64,000 nucleotides of DNA from assembly GCF_004912145.1 (NCBI RefSeq), contig NZ_STGT01000001.1, forward strand, positions 1,116,001 through 1,180,000, written 5' to 3'. Positions 24,010-33,692 of this stretch are shown here, one piece after another. The stretch comes from Peteryoungia rhizophila (GTDB lineage Bacteria > Pseudomonadota > Alphaproteobacteria > Rhizobiales > Rhizobiaceae). The notes under the pieces were generated by a model that had not been told where the DNA came from, did no database searches, and worked only from the letters and a program-made list of their open reading frames with translations. Every line of letters starts with the position of its first letter. Position 1 is the stretch's first letter. Both the position numbers and the translations under genes were made by a program.

Positions 24010-24981
24010 ATGGAATCTTTCGACATGCTCATCAGCATCCTTGGCTCGACGATCCGTCTGTCGATCCCGCTGATCCTGGCGGCCCTTGCCGGCCTCTATT
24101 CCGAACGGGCCGGCGTCTTCGACATCGGCCTCGAGGGCAAGATGCTGGCAGCGGCATTTGCAGCCGCTTGCGTGGCCTATCTCACCGGCTCCGCATGGCT
24201 CGGTCTTTTCTCCGGCATCGCAATATCGCTGGTTTTCTCGTTGATCCACGGCTTCGCCTCGATCACCAATCGCGGCAACCAGATCATCTCGGGCGTGGCG
24301 CTCAACTTCGTCGCCGCCGGCCTGACGGTCGTGCTGGGGCAGGCCTGGTTCGGCCAGGGTGGGCGTACGCCGCAGGTGTCGGGCGAAGGACGGTTTTCGC
24401 CGATCATCCTGCCGGGTGCGGACATGATGCGCGAGATCCCCTTCATCGGGCCGCTCTATTCGAACGTCATCTCTGGCAACAACATCCTGACCTATATCGC
24501 CTTCCTCGCCGTACCCATCTCGTGGTGGGTGCTCTATCGCACGCGGTTCGGCCTGCGGCTCCGCGCCGTCGGCGAAAATCCAGGTGCTGTCGATACTGCC
24601 GGCATCTCGGTGACTTTCTTGCGTTACCGGGCCGTGCTGATGGCCGGCCTGCTCTGCGGCATCGCCGGGACATATCTCGCGATCGCCCAGTCGGCGGCCT
24701 TCATCAAGGACATGTCGGCCGGCAAGGGCTTCATCGCGCTTGCAGCACTGATTTTCGCCAAGTGGAAGCCGGTGCCGGTGATGTTTGCCTGCCTGCTGTT
24801 CGGCTTCCTCGATGCCCTCTCCAACTTCATGCAGGGCAAGTCGATCCCTGTCATCGGTGAAGTGCCGGTGCAGCTTTTCCAGGCCCTGCCCTATATCCTG
24901 ACCTGTATCCTGCTTGCAGGCTTCATCGGCGCTGCCAATCCGCCGAAGGCCGGCGGCGTCGCGTACTCCAAGGAGCGTTGA
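24010..24981 (+). CDS. nucleoside ABC transporter permease 2
   Basis: A 323-residue inner-membrane permease of the COG1079 type with eight or nine hydrophobic helices. The motif VFDIGLEGKMLAAAFAA near residue 37 is the counterpart of the permease 1 motif, and the AVGENPGAVDTAGISV loop near residue 192 is typical. It follows permease 1 after ten bases and its last bases precede the cytidine deaminase start by two, so it is firmly in the same operon. Confidence 0.93.
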   Translation: MESFDMLISILGSTIRLSIPLILAALAGLYSERAGVFDIGLEGKMLAAAFAAACVAYLTGSAWLGLFSGIAISLVFSLIHGFASITNRGNQIISGVALNFVAAGLTVVLGQAWFGQGGRTPQVSGEGRFSPIILPGADMMREIPFIGPLYSNVISGNNILTYIAFLAVPISWWVLYRTRFGLRLRAVGENPGAVDTAGISVTFLRYRAVLMAGLLCGIAGTYLAIAQSAAFIKDMSAGKGFIALAALIFAKWKPVPVMFACLLFGFLDALSNFMQGKSIPVIGEVPVQLFQALPYILTCILLAGFIGAANPPKAGGVAYSKER

Positions 24982-24983
24982 TC

Positions 24984-25376
24984 ATGGCGCATGATCTTTT
25001 CGAAGCGGCGCGCGACGCGATGAAGTTCGCGCATGCGCCCTATTCCAAGTTCCCGGTTGGGGCTGCGATCCGTGCCGATGACGGTCGCATCTATACCGGC
25101 GCCAATATCGAGAACCTCTCCTTCCCGCAGGGCTGGTGTGCCGAGCCGACGGCGATCGGCTGCATGATCATGGGCGGGGGCAAAAAGATCATCGAGATGG
25201 CCGTGATTGCCGAGAAGCTGGCGCTTTGCCCGCCCTGCGGCGGTTGCCGGCAGAAGATCTCGGAATTCGCATCCGCCGACACCAAGATCTTTCTCTGCGA
25301 CGAAGTGGGCGTGCAGAAGACCATGACGATGGACGAACTGCTGCCACTCAGCTTCAAGACGGACATCCTCGGATGA
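24984..25376 (+). CDS. cdd: cytidine deaminase
   Basis: A 130-residue tetrameric-type cytidine deaminase, converting cytidine and deoxycytidine to uridine forms. The catalytic zinc site is visible as CAEPTAIG (Cys and catalytic Glu) and PCGGCRQ (two Cys). The substrate motif APYSKFPVGAA and the GANIENLSFP motif precede them. AAGGAG lies upstream of the ATG at 24984; an in-frame TTG at 24978 is the alternative. Its stop overlaps the next gene's start in an ATGA arrangement. It processes nucleosides brought in by the adjoining importer. Confidence 0.97.
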   Translation: MAHDLFEAARDAMKFAHAPYSKFPVGAAIRADDGRIYTGANIENLSFPQGWCAEPTAIGCMIMGGGKKIIEMAVIAEKLALCPPCGGCRQKISEFASADTKIFLCDEVGVQKTMTMDELLPLSFKTDILG

Positions 25377-26179
25377 AGGCCGCCGTGGATCTGCTCGTCG
25401 AGCGTCTGAACGGGCTCATGCCGCGGTTCGGCATCGTTCTCGGCTCCGGCCTGGGATCGCTGGTGAACGAGGTTCGCGACGCCGTTCGTGTGCCCTATTC
25501 CGATCTGCCGGGATTTCCCTTGAGCGGCGTGTCCGGCCATGCGGGCGAGATCGTTGCCGGTTATCTGGGCCGCACGCCCGTCATCATGCTTGCCGGACGC
25601 ATGCATTACTACGAGCATGGCGATGCGAATGCGATGCGCAAGCCGATCGAAGTGCTGATGGGGCTCGGCGTGAAGTCGCTGATCCTCACCAATGCGGCCG
25701 GATCGCTGCGCGAGGACATGGCCCCGGGTTCGGTCATGCAGATCACCGATCACATCAACTTTTCTGGCAAGAACCCACTGATCGGCGAGCCGAGTGACGG
25801 GCGCTTCGTCGGCATGACCTCGGCCTATGATGCCGAGCTGCAGGCCGCCATGCGGGCAGCTGCTGAAGCAGAAGATGTGCCGCTCTCGCAGGGCGTCTAT
25901 ATGTGGTTCTCGGGCCCGAGCTTCGAGACGCCGGCGGAGATCCGCATGGCGCGTGTTCTGGGCGCTGATGCCGTCGGCATGTCAACCGTGCCGGAGGTCA
26001 TTCTCGCCCGTTTCTATGGCCTGAGGGTTGCAGCCGCCTCTGTGATCACCAATTACGGGGCAGGCATGACCGGTGGCGAACTGAGCCACGAAGAAACCAA
26101 GGACATGGCGCCGATCGGCGGCAAACGTCTGGCCACCATCCTGAAACGGATGATCGGCGGAGGAAATGACATTGGATAA
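25373..26179 (+). CDS. purine-nucleoside phosphorylase
   Basis: A 268-residue trimeric purine-nucleoside phosphorylase (PNP/MTAP family). It shows the phosphate motif GIVLGSGLGSL near residue 20, the conserved LAGRMHYYEHGD block with His, the LTNAAGSL motif and GPSFETPAEIRM and STVPEVILAR motifs. It releases purine base and (deoxy)ribose 1-phosphate. The ATG overlaps the cdd stop by four bases and its own end overlaps deoC by 14 bases, so translation in this operon is tightly coupled. The sequence LTNAAG with later ITNYGAGM is typical of the family using guanosine and inosine. Confidence 0.95.
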   Translation: MKAAVDLLVERLNGLMPRFGIVLGSGLGSLVNEVRDAVRVPYSDLPGFPLSGVSGHAGEIVAGYLGRTPVIMLAGRMHYYEHGDANAMRKPIEVLMGLGVKSLILTNAAGSLREDMAPGSVMQITDHINFSGKNPLIGEPSDGRFVGMTSAYDAELQAAMRAAAEAEDVPLSQGVYMWFSGPSFETPAEIRMARVLGADAVGMSTVPEVILARFYGLRVAAASVITNYGAGMTGGELSHEETKDMAPIGGKRLATILKRMIGGGNDIG

Positions 26180-26942
26180 TCAAGAACTGCGCGCTGTCGC
26201 TTCGCGGGCGCTTTCGCTGCTCGACCTCACCAACCTGAAGGACGACTGCACGCCCGAGCAGATTGTGACGCTGTGCGGACGCGCCCAGAGCGCCTTTGGC
26301 CCAACGGCTGCGATCTGCATCTGGCCACGCTTCGTGATGCAGGCGCGAACCCTGCTTGGCCCCGACAGTCCGATCCGGATTGCGACCGTCGTCAACTTCC
26401 CTTCGGGCGAGATGAAGACGGAGGACGTGCTGGCGGAGACGCGGGATGCCGTGGCTGATGGTGCCGATGATATCGACCTCGTGATCCCTTACCGGGCGCT
26501 CGCCAACGGCGACGAGAAGGCCGTGACGGACATGGTTTCGGCGGTCAAGGGCGCCTGCGGCCCGGCGATCCTGAAGACGATCCTGGAAACGGGTGAGCTC
26601 AAGGATATCTCGCTGATCCGCCGCGCCTCCGATCTTTCTATTGCGGCCGGTGCGGATTTCATCAAGACGTCGACCGGCAAGGTCGGCGTGAACGCGACGC
26701 TGGAAGCAGCCGACATCATGCTTCAGGCGATCCGCGACAGCCGCAAGAAGGTGGGCTTCAAGCCGGCCGGCGGCATTTCGACGGTCGCGGATGCGGGCCA
26801 TTACCTGAGGCTCGCCGATACGATCATGGGTGAGGACTGGGTGATGCCGTCGACCTTCCGCTTCGGCGCTTCCGGCCTGCTCGACGATATCATCGCCGTG
26901 CTCTCGGGCGAGCGCTCGACGGCTGCGGCATCGGGATATTGA
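26166..26942 (+). CDS. deoC: deoxyribose-phosphate aldolase
   Basis: A 258-residue class I aldolase that splits 2-deoxyribose 5-phosphate into acetaldehyde and glyceraldehyde 3-phosphate. The Schiff-base Lys lies in DFIKTSTGK near residue 160, and the second active-site Lys in VGFKPAGGI near residue 198. The N-terminal LLDLTNLKDD motif matches the family. GGAGGA precedes the ATG inside the end of the purine-nucleoside phosphorylase gene. It supplies the last catabolic step for deoxyribose formed in this salvage operon. Confidence 0.97.
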   Translation: MTLDNQELRAVASRALSLLDLTNLKDDCTPEQIVTLCGRAQSAFGPTAAICIWPRFVMQARTLLGPDSPIRIATVVNFPSGEMKTEDVLAETRDAVADGADDIDLVIPYRALANGDEKAVTDMVSAVKGACGPAILKTILETGELKDISLIRRASDLSIAAGADFIKTSTGKVGVNATLEAADIMLQAIRDSRKKVGFKPAGGISTVADAGHYLRLADTIMGEDWVMPSTFRFGASGLLDDIIAVLSGERSTAAASGY

Positions 26943-26945
26943 GCC

Positions 26946-28262
26946 ATGCTTCCCCAGGAGATCATCCGGCGCAAGCGTGATGGCGGGACCCTGAGCGGGC
27001 AAGAGATTGCCGGCTTCATCGAGGGGCTTTCCAAGGAAACGATTTCCGAGGGGCAGGTCGCGGCCTTCGCCATGGCCGTGTTCTTCAAGGGCATGACGCC
27101 GGACGAGATTGTCGCGCTGACGCTAGCCATGCGCGATTCCGGCGATGTGCTCTCCTGGGCAGGCGTCGGCAAGCCGGTCGCGGACAAACATTCGACCGGC
27201 GGCGTGGGCGACAATGTCTCGCTGATGCTGGCGCCGATCGTGGCGGCCTGCGGGCTCGCTGTCCCGATGATCTCGGGGCGCGGGCTTGGCCATACGGGTG
27301 GCACGCTCGACAAGCTGCAGTCGATCCCCGGCTACGACGTGATGCCCGACAATGTGACCTTCCGCCGCACGGTGGACCGCGCCGGCTGCGCGATCATCGG
27401 ACAGACGGGCGATCTGGCGCCGGCCGACAAGCGGCTCTATGCGATCCGCGACGTGACGGCGACGGTCGAATCCATTCCGCTGATCACCGCCTCCATCCTC
27501 TCCAAGAAGCTCGCGGCCGGCCTTGAGAGCCTGGTTCTCGACGTGAAGGTCGGCAATGGCGCCTTCATGGCGAAGAGCGAAGATGCGGGGGCCTTGGCGC
27601 GTTCGCTGGTTCGGGTTGCCAATGGGGCCGGTGTGAAGACGACGGCGCTCTTGACCGACATGAACGAGCCGCTCGCCGACTGCGCCGGCAATGCGATCGA
27701 GGTGCAGAACGCGGTCGATTTCCTGAAAGGCCAGAAGAGCGGTACGCGGCTCGAAGAGGTGACGCTCGCGCTTGGTGCCGAGATGCTGGTCAATGCCGGT
27801 GTGGAGACGGACCAGGCGGTGGCACTCGCCCGCTGCCGTCAAGTTCTCGCCTCCGGCCAAGCGGCCGAGATCTTCGGGAAGATGGTCAGCGAACTTGGCG
27901 GACCTGTCGATTTCATGGAGAAGGCGGAAGGCTATCTGCCGCGCGCCAAGGTCGAAGTGGCCGTTCTTGCCGAACAGGATGGTTATCTCGGCGCCTGTGA
28001 TACGCGTGGGCTCGGGCTTGCCGTTGTCGCACTTGGTGGGGGTCGCCAGCGTCCGAGCGACACGATCGACCACGGCGTGGGTCTCTCCGGCTTCAAGCCG
28101 CTGGGAACGAAGGTCACGAAGGGTGAGCCGATCGCCTTTGTTCAGGCCAATGACGAAGCTACCGCGGCTCAAGCCGCCGGGACAGTGGCGGAGTGCTACC
28201 GCATTTCGGAAACGAAGCCGGCTGCGATGCCGGTCATCGGTCTCCGGATTGGCGCAGACTAA
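26946..28262 (+). CDS. deoA: thymidine phosphorylase
   Basis: A 438-residue pyrimidine phosphorylase releasing thymine or uracil and deoxyribose 1-phosphate. It has the phosphate-binding motif [13 protein letters not shown] near residue 80, the family motif [15 protein letters not shown] near residue 111 and the [13 protein letters not shown] block near residue 195. Length and order match DeoA. It starts three bases after the deoC stop and ends the + strand salvage operon, 13 bases before a convergent aspartic protease gene. Confidence 0.97.
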   Translation: MLPQEIIRRKRDGGTLSGQEIAGFIEGLSKETISEGQVAAFAMAVFFKGMTPDEIVALTLAMRDSGDVLSWAGVGKPVADKHSTGGVGDNVSLMLAPIVAACGLAVPMISGRGLGHTGGTLDKLQSIPGYDVMPDNVTFRRTVDRAGCAIIGQTGDLAPADKRLYAIRDVTATVESIPLITASILSKKLAAGLESLVLDVKVGNGAFMAKSEDAGALARSLVRVANGAGVKTTALLTDMNEPLADCAGNAIEVQNAVDFLKGQKSGTRLEEVTLALGAEMLVNAGVETDQAVALARCRQVLASGQAAEIFGKMVSELGGPVDFMEKAEGYLPRAKVEVAVLAEQDGYLGACDTRGLGLAVVALGGGRQRPSDTIDHGVGLSGFKPLGTKVTKGEPIAFVQANDEATAAQAAGTVAECYRISETKPAAMPVIGLRIGAD

Positions 28263-28275
28263 AGGCCCAAAGGCT

Positions 28276-28794
28276 TTACTGAATCATCCGCAGGATGCGC
28301 TTCTCGGCGGTATAGGACTTGAGCTTGCTCATGAAGCTCATGCCGACCAGCGTCGAGGACAGCGCCTGATCGGAGAGCACGAAGGCATCGACGTCCCTCA
28401 CCCGGATGCTGCCGATCTCGACCCGGTCGAGCACGACATGGGCGGCCTTGATCGAGCCGTTGGCGGTATTCACGTTGTAACGGAAATCAAGCGCTGCGGG
28501 GCTGAAGCCAAGCCGACGGGCGGTGGAAACATTGATCGCCACCGTGGAGGCGCCCGTATCGACCATTGCGTCAACCGGCTTGCCGTTCATCTTGAACGTG
28601 CCCGTGTAGTGACCGCCCGGTCCCATGGTGAGAACCGTCTGACCGGCATGGGCCGCTGAGGGCTTGGCCGCGACCTCTTCCGGGGCGGTTGCCTCGCGTT
28701 CCGCCAGCATGGCCTGGACCTTCTCCGCGATCATCGGCCACTGGCTGGCGGACAAGGCGAGCGTCAGGACTGTGAACAGCGTGCGAGCGAACAT
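28276..28794 (-). CDS. membrane-anchored retropepsin-like aspartic protease (TIGR02281 type)
   Basis: A 172-residue protein with an N-terminal hydrophobic segment (residues 1-20) and a C-terminal retropepsin-like domain. The catalytic Asp lies in AMVDTGASTVAIN near residue 86, and the later LVGMSFMSKL motif completes the fold. Proteins of this kind are periplasmic-facing single-domain aspartic proteases that act as dimers; targets are not known. An in-frame extension upstream to 28950 runs through the upp terminator and is not credible; the ATG at 28794 is chosen. Its stop lies 13 bases from the deoA stop on the other strand. Confidence 0.88.
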   Translation of the reverse strand: MFARTLFTVLTLALSASQWPMIAEKVQAMLAEREATAPEEVAAKPSAAHAGQTVLTMGPGGHYTGTFKMNGKPVDAMVDTGASTVAINVSTARRLGFSPAALDFRYNVNTANGSIKAAHVVLDRVEIGSIRVRDVDAFVLSDQALSSTLVGMSFMSKLKSYTAEKRILRMIQ

Positions 28795-28860
28795 CGGCGA
28801 CCCCCGTGAGCGATGCGCCGATCGTAGCAGCCAAGCCCGAGAAGTTGGATAACCCGCCTT

Positions 28861-28893
28861 GCAAAACGGCCCGAAACCGGGGTTTCGGGCCGT
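28861..28893 (-). terminator. rho-independent terminator of upp
   Basis: ACGGCCCGAAACC and GGTTTCGGGCCGT form a perfect 13-bp stem with a two-base loop. On the minus strand the stem is followed by TTTTGC. It begins 26 bases after the upp stop and ends the minus-strand salvage genes. Confidence 0.88.
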
Positions 28894-28918
28894 CAAAGCT
28901 TGCGATCTGGTTAAGGAA

Positions 28919-29548
28919 TCACTTCGTTCCGTACATGCGGTCACCCGCATCGCCGAGGCCGGGCATGATGTAGCCCTTCTCGTTCAAGTGGCTGTCGATC
29001 GACGCGGTGAAGATCGGCACGTCCGGATGGGCGGCGTGGAAATTCTTGATGCCTTCGGGCGCGGCGAGCAGGCAGAGGAAACGAATGTTCTTCGCGCCGC
29101 GTTCCTTGAGCTTTTCGATGGCGGCAATCGAGGAATTGCCGGTGGCGAGCATGGGATCGACGACGATGATCAGGCGTTCCGACAGGGCATCGGGTGCCTT
29201 GAAGTAATATTCGACGGCCTGCAGCGTCTCGTGATCGCGGTAGACGCCGACATGGGCGACGCGGGCGGCCGGAACCAGCTCCAGCATGCCTTCCAAGAGG
29301 CCGTTGCCGGCGCGCAGGATCGAGGCGAAGACGAGCTTCTTGCCTTCGAGGATGGGCGACTGCATCTCGGTCAGCGGCGTCTCGATCGTCTCCATGGTCA
29401 ATTCGAGATCGCGGGTGACCTCGTAGCAGAGGAGCGTCGAGATCTCGCGCAGAAGGCGGCGGAAGCTCGAGGTCGACGTTTCCTTGCGGCGCATAATCGT
29501 CAGCTTGTGCTGCACGAGGGGGTGATCGATGACTGTAACGCCGTCCAT
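28919..29548 (-). CDS. upp: uracil phosphoribosyltransferase
   Basis: A 209-residue UPRTase making UMP from uracil and PRPP. It has the PRPP-binding motif [11 protein letters not shown] near residue 131 and the uracil-site C-terminal motif [23 protein letters not shown] lies upstream of the ATG at 29548. It lies 106 bases downstream of add on the same strand and ends at a strong terminator. Uracil is the product of thymidine/uridine phosphorylase chemistry encoded on the opposite strand, so the two arms are complementary. Confidence 0.97.
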   Translation of the reverse strand: MDGVTVIDHPLVQHKLTIMRRKETSTSSFRRLLREISTLLCYEVTRDLELTMETIETPLTEMQSPILEGKKLVFASILRAGNGLLEGMLELVPAARVAHVGVYRDHETLQAVEYYFKAPDALSERLIIVVDPMLATGNSSIAAIEKLKERGAKNIRFLCLLAAPEGIKNFHAAHPDVPIFTASIDSHLNEKGYIMPGLGDAGDRMYGTK

Positions 29549-29654
29549 GGTCGAGCCTTCTTTTCTTGTTTTCTGCGGTGTTTCTATTTTCACGTTCTCT
29601 CAAGATGCCGCAAGAGCGATGCCACTTTTTGGCCGGTCTTCAACAGTTGCGGTG

Positions 29655-30623
29655 TCACAACCGGGCGAGAAGCCGCGCGCGCGTCTCCTCATCGACGAAG
29701 GCCGCCTCGATTGCGGTGCGCGTCATGCCGTCGATCTCAGCATCCGTGAAGCCGAATTCGCTCGACGCCCAGTCATATTCCTGGGCGAGCGAGGTGCCGA
29801 AGAAGGGCGGGTCGTCGGAATTGATGCAAACCTTGACGCCTGCCTCGTGGAACTTCTTGAGCGGATGGCTTTTGAAATTCGGGAAGACCTTGAGCGCGAT
29901 GTTGGAGCCCGGGCAGACTTCGAGCACGGTGCCGAGATCGACGAGGCGGCGGACGAGGTCGGGATCCTCGATGGCGCGGACGCCATGGCCAATGCGGGCG
30001 GGTTTGACGAGGTCGAGTGCATCCGTGACGCTGAAAGCACCGCAGACTTCACCGGCATGGATGGTGAGGCCGAGGCCGGCTTCCCGGGCGATATCGAAGG
30101 CGCGGGCGTAATCCACCACGCGGCCCATGCGCTCCTCACCCGCCATGTTGAAGCCTGTCACCAGCGGGTTGTTGCTGCGGGCGGCATATTCGGCGGCGGC
30201 GATCACGCTCTCCGGGCCGAAATGGCGCTCGCCGGTGACGATGATGCGGGCCTCGATGCCGGTCGCTGCCCTGGCGGACTCGATGCCGGCGGTGATGCCA
30301 GAGAGGTAGGTGTCGGCGCCGAGGCCAATGCGGTCGCCGTGATCCGGCGAAACGATGATCTCGCTGTAGATCGTGTCGACGGCTGCGAGTTCTCGCAGAT
30401 AGGTCTCGGTCAAGAGTGCGTAGTCCTCTTCCGAGCGGAAGAGGGCCGCGACCCGGTCATAGGCCTTGATGAACTCGGCGAAATCGGTCCAGGCATAGGC
30501 GCCGTCGCGCATGAAGGTCTCAGGGTCCACGCCATATTTCTCGGCCTGGGACAGCGCCAGCGCCGGCGGTGCCGCACCCTCGATGTGACAGTGCAGTTCG
30601 GCCTTCTTCAATCGTTTCGTCAC
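29655..30623 (-). CDS. add: adenosine deaminase
   Basis: A 322-residue TIM-barrel deaminase of the adenosine/adenine deaminase family. Zinc and catalytic residues are visible in ELHCHIEG (residues 9-16), TIHAGE (near 194), GHGVRA and SDDPPFF (near 275). The GTG at 30623 overlaps the deoB stop by four bases (GTGA), showing translational coupling. A longer frame reaching 30743 runs into deoB and is rejected. Distinction from adenine deaminase of the same family rests on context: purine nucleoside salvage genes surround it. The product inosine would be split by the purine-nucleoside phosphorylase of the other arm. Confidence 0.88.
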   Translation of the reverse strand: MTKRLKKAELHCHIEGAAPPALALSQAEKYGVDPETFMRDGAYAWTDFAEFIKAYDRVAALFRSEEDYALLTETYLRELAAVDTIYSEIIVSPDHGDRIGLGADTYLSGITAGIESARAATGIEARIIVTGERHFGPESVIAAAEYAARSNNPLVTGFNMAGEERMGRVVDYARAFDIAREAGLGLTIHAGEVCGAFSVTDALDLVKPARIGHGVRAIEDPDLVRRLVDLGTVLEVCPGSNIALKVFPNFKSHPLKKFHEAGVKVCINSDDPPFFGTSLAQEYDWASSEFGFTDAEIDGMTRTAIEAAFVDEETRARLLARL

Positions 30624-31840
30624 AGGAAGCTCCGTCCGTAGCGACCGGGGGCTATCCCCAGATGCGCCGCGATGGTTTCGCCGATATCGGCATAGGTGTT
30701 GCGGACCCCGATATTGCGCGAGCGCACACCGGGGCCAAAGCACATGATGGGAACGCGTTCGCGGGTGTGGTCTGTGCCGCGCCAGGTGGGGTCACAGCCG
30801 TGGTCGGCAGTCATGAGAACCATGTCGCCGGGCTTGAGCTTGCGATGGACTTCCGGCAGGCGGCGATCGAAAGCTTCCAGCGCCGCGGCATAACCCGGCA
30901 CGTCGCGGCGATGGCCGAAGAGCATGTCGAAATCGACGAAATTGGTGAAGACCAGATCGCCATCGTCCGCTTCGTCCATGACCTTCAGCGTCGCGTCCAT
31001 CAGCGCCATGTTGCCATTGGCCTTGATGACACGGGAGACGCCCTGATGGGCGAAGATATCACCGATCTTGCCGACGGCATGGACCTTGCGGCCGGCTTCC
31101 ACCAGGCGGTCGAGCAGGGTCGGCTCAGGTGGCAGGACGGAATAGTCGCGGCGATTGCCGGTGCGTTCGAAGGTCTGGACCGTCTCGCCGATGAAGGGAC
31201 GGGCGATGACGCGGCCGATGTTCAAGGGATCGAGCAGTTTGCGGACGATCTGGCAGAGTTTGAGTAGACGTTCGAGACCGAAATGGGTTTCGTGCGCGGC
31301 GATCTGGAAGACGGAATCGCTGGATGTGTAGCAGATCGGTTTGCCGGTGCGGATGTGTTCCTCGCCGAAGCGGGCGATCACTTCCGTGCCCGAGGCGTGG
31401 CAATTGCCGAGAATGCCCGGCAGATTGGCCTCGCGACAGATCGCTTCGGCGAGATCGACCGGGAAAGCTTCCTCGCCTTCCGGGAAATAACCCCAATCGA
31501 ACATGACGGGCGTGCCGGCGATTTCCCAGTGGCCGGAGGGTGTGTCCTTGCCGTGCGAGACTTCGCTCGCTGCCCCGTGGAGGCCGAAGACCCGCTCGGG
31601 GATCGGCATGGCATCTGGCGTCTTGCCGGTGGCGAGCCGGGCTGCAGCAAGGAGGCCGAGTGCCGACATGTTGGGCAGGGCAAGTGGCCCCTGGCGGAGG
31701 CCCTTGCGATCACCCGCGCCCGCGGCACAGAATTCCGCAATATGCCCGAGCGTATCGGAGCCGTCATCGCCATAGGCGGGCGCATCGGGGGCACCGCCGA
31801 TGCCGAAGGAATCGAGAACGAAAATGAAAGCGCGCGCCAT
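30620..31840 (-). CDS. deoB: phosphopentomutase
   Basis: A 406-residue alkaline-phosphatase-superfamily mutase converting (deoxy)ribose 1-phosphate to 5-phosphate. The metal motif [11 protein letters not shown] lies at residues 10-20 and the second metal motif [18 protein letters not shown] near residue 350. It joins the phosphorylases (deoA and purine-nucleoside phosphorylase) to the deoC aldolase. It is the first gene of the minus-strand arm deoB-add-upp, which converges on the plus-strand importer/salvage operon. Confidence 0.97.
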   Translation of the reverse strand: MARAFIFVLDSFGIGGAPDAPAYGDDGSDTLGHIAEFCAAGAGDRKGLRQGPLALPNMSALGLLAAARLATGKTPDAMPIPERVFGLHGAASEVSHGKDTPSGHWEIAGTPVMFDWGYFPEGEEAFPVDLAEAICREANLPGILGNCHASGTEVIARFGEEHIRTGKPICYTSSDSVFQIAAHETHFGLERLLKLCQIVRKLLDPLNIGRVIARPFIGETVQTFERTGNRRDYSVLPPEPTLLDRLVEAGRKVHAVGKIGDIFAHQGVSRVIKANGNMALMDATLKVMDEADDGDLVFTNFVDFDMLFGHRRDVPGYAAALEAFDRRLPEVHRKLKPGDMVLMTADHGCDPTWRGTDHTRERVPIMCFGPGVRSRNIGVRNTYADIGETIAAHLGIAPGRYGRSFL

Positions 31841-31929
31841 GTGGAACCCACGGCCGGGTCTGGTTTGTTGTTCTGCCGGCCTTCGCCAGCATCCTTAGCG
31901 CCTTGCCCGGACCTTGGCAAACATCCCCG

Positions 31930-32541
31930 TCAGCAGTCGGTGCAGGTGACTTCCGTGCCCAGACGCTGGCGGAAATAGAACTCGCGGGCAAGCGTCAGGT
32001 TCTTCGTCTCGGTGCCGGTCAGACCGGGGAGGTACATCATCAATTCGTGCGAAACGCTGAGTTCGCTGCGGATCAGGAAGGTGTTTTCGACCAGCATGTC
32101 GGAGGGCACAGGCGCGTCGGTACCAACGGCATAGGGCGCGACGCCGGTCGTCGACCACGACCATGCCACCTTGGGAGCCTTTGCCGCATCGATCTTGATG
32201 CCGCTGACCTTGATCACCAGATTGTTGGACGGATAGGGAACGAAGATCGCGCCTGATACGTCGGTCATCGTCGTGAGAAAGGCCTTGTTGACCTTTTCCT
32301 GGCGCGCGACGAGATCCGCCACCGTGCTGCTCGCAAGCGACGTCTTCTTGGCGACGCTGAGGCCCATGGTGAGCTCGAAGGCCATCAGATAGAGAACGAT
32401 GAGCATAGGGGCGATGATGGCGAACTCGACACCGCCGACGCCCTGCCGGTCGCGGACGAGGCGGCACAGGGTGTCGGAGACGGCTGCTCCCGCGAACCGA
32501 AGACGGGCGAACAGGGATATGTCTCTGCCTCTTGCGGTCAT
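31930..32541 (-). CDS. TadE/TadG-like pilus assembly protein
   Basis: A 203-residue pseudopilin-like protein. Residues 28-60 carry the TadE motif GVGGVEFAIIAPMLIVLYLM, with the Gly-Gly-Val-Glu-Phe type prepilin-like cleavage region followed by one transmembrane helix; the remainder is periplasmic and ends with two cysteines (TCTDC). TadE/F-type minor pseudopilins are needed for Flp pilus assembly. The ATG at 32541 overlaps the stop of the next TadE-like gene by four bases. The open frame continues upstream to 32850 but that part overlaps the neighbouring gene. Confidence 0.85.
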   Translation of the reverse strand: MTARGRDISLFARLRFAGAAVSDTLCRLVRDRQGVGGVEFAIIAPMLIVLYLMAFELTMGLSVAKKTSLASSTVADLVARQEKVNKAFLTTMTDVSGAIFVPYPSNNLVIKVSGIKIDAAKAPKVAWSWSTTGVAPYAVGTDAPVPSDMLVENTFLIRSELSVSHELMMYLPGLTGTETKNLTLAREFYFRQRLGTEVTCTDC

Positions 32542-33179
32542 GGGTAATTCTCGTTCTGAAACGCAGTGGTCGCCACGATGAGGAAATCGGAGGGCATCGA
32601 GCCATCCGAAGGCCGGATCGTTGTAATGTAGGGGCGGATCAGATCCGTGATGACCTGCCAGCGATAATAGGCACGTAGCATGTTGATCGTGGAGGGACCG
32701 CCCGGCGTGAATTTGAAGCTGGTCGGATCGATGTCGGCGAAGGTGGCCGTCGAGACACGCGGGATGGTCTTCGGGATGGCACCGAAGCTCGCGAAGGTCC
32801 TGGCATCGATGTACAGCTTGCTCGGTGTGGATATCTCTGTTTCCGAGCATTGGATCATGATGTTGACCTCATCACAGAAAGCCTTGCGGAACTTCAGCAT
32901 ATCCATGTCGGTACTTGGCCGGTTCAGCTGGTATGTGATCTGTCCGGTACGCATCTGTCGTCCGAGTGTATTGACCGCATTGGTCACCAACTGCTCGGCG
33001 GCGAAGGCCACGAAGGTCTCGATGATCGCGAAGATGATCATGAAATAAGGGATTGCGAGGATCGCAAACTCGATGGCCGCGGCGCCGTCCTTCGATCGCG
33101 CGAGTTTCCGCCACAGGCGGAATCGTGGCCGCCGGCTGTTCTCAGCCTGATGATGTCGATCTATGTCGTGGCTCGTCAT
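32538..33179 (-). CDS. TadE-like minor pseudopilin
   Basis: A 213-residue pilus-assembly protein with a cytoplasmic basic N-terminus (about 30 residues), a TadE-like motif GAAAIEFAILAIPYFMIIFA at residues 32-51 forming the single membrane helix, and a periplasmic remainder. The AAIEF segment resembles the processing region of Flp-type prepilins. It is first of a coupled pair with the gene after it. Both are transcribed away from the Flp pilin and main tad operon on the plus strand, a common rhizobial arrangement. Confidence 0.87.
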   Translation of the reverse strand: MTSHDIDRHHQAENSRRPRFRLWRKLARSKDGAAAIEFAILAIPYFMIIFAIIETFVAFAAEQLVTNAVNTLGRQMRTGQITYQLNRPSTDMDMLKFRKAFCDEVNIMIQCSETEISTPSKLYIDARTFASFGAIPKTIPRVSTATFADIDPTSFKFTPGGPSTINMLRAYYRWQVITDLIRPYITTIRPSDGSMPSDFLIVATTAFQNENYP

Positions 33180-33287
33180 GGCCTGCTTATCCCCAAAGAT
33201 GGAGAGAGGCTACGGGTCAAATATTGATTTTCCGTTTCCCGAATCTTTACACTTTGCCGGGCTCGCGCAACGGAAATCTCGTACACT

Positions 33288-33692
33288 TCACGGGGTAGCG
33301 CCCGTTTGAGCGTGCTGTTCGCAGTTCGGCGTACAGGAAAGGACGGTCCGTTCGGTCGATTTGAATACGCGCACCGTGCTCGACTCGTCGATCGACACCA
33401 GGATGCGCTCATCGACGATGGCATTGCCGTCAGCATCCAGCAGGACAAGGTTGGTCGTGCCGTATGAGCGCCCGGTGAGGACGATCGTGCGGGCATCCGC
33501 GACAGTCGCATCTGCCACTTCGGAGTTTCCGACGATCACCTTGCTCACGGGCCTGTCGAGCTTAAGGACGCGGGCGCTATTCATATAGACGCGCAGAATG
33601 CCCTCATCTTCTGCCTGCACGGCGGGCGCCGGCAACAGCATGGCCAAGGCCACGAACATGACGGCAGCTACGGCAAAACGACGGTCTGACAT
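33288..33692 (-). CDS. CpaC-N-terminal-domain-like pilus assembly protein
   Basis: A 134-residue exported protein with a signal peptide of about 27 residues followed by the domain that opens CpaC/RcpA secretins. Its core (residues 45-115: SKVIVGNSEVADATV, then VLTGRSYGTTNLVLLD) is directly comparable to residues of the CpaC protein at 35961 (DILVADPAMADAVT, then LFGKTVGQTNIFIFG). It lacks the secretin pore domain. It has two cysteines near its C-terminus. I chose the ATG at 33692 because AAAGG lies seven bases upstream; an ATG at 33698 is nearly as good. It probably assists secretin assembly in the periplasm. Confidence 0.82.
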   Translation of the reverse strand: MSDRRFAVAAVMFVALAMLLPAPAVQAEDEGILRVYMNSARVLKLDRPVSKVIVGNSEVADATVADARTIVLTGRSYGTTNLVLLDADGNAIVDERILVSIDESSTVRVFKSTERTVLSCTPNCEQHAQTGATP

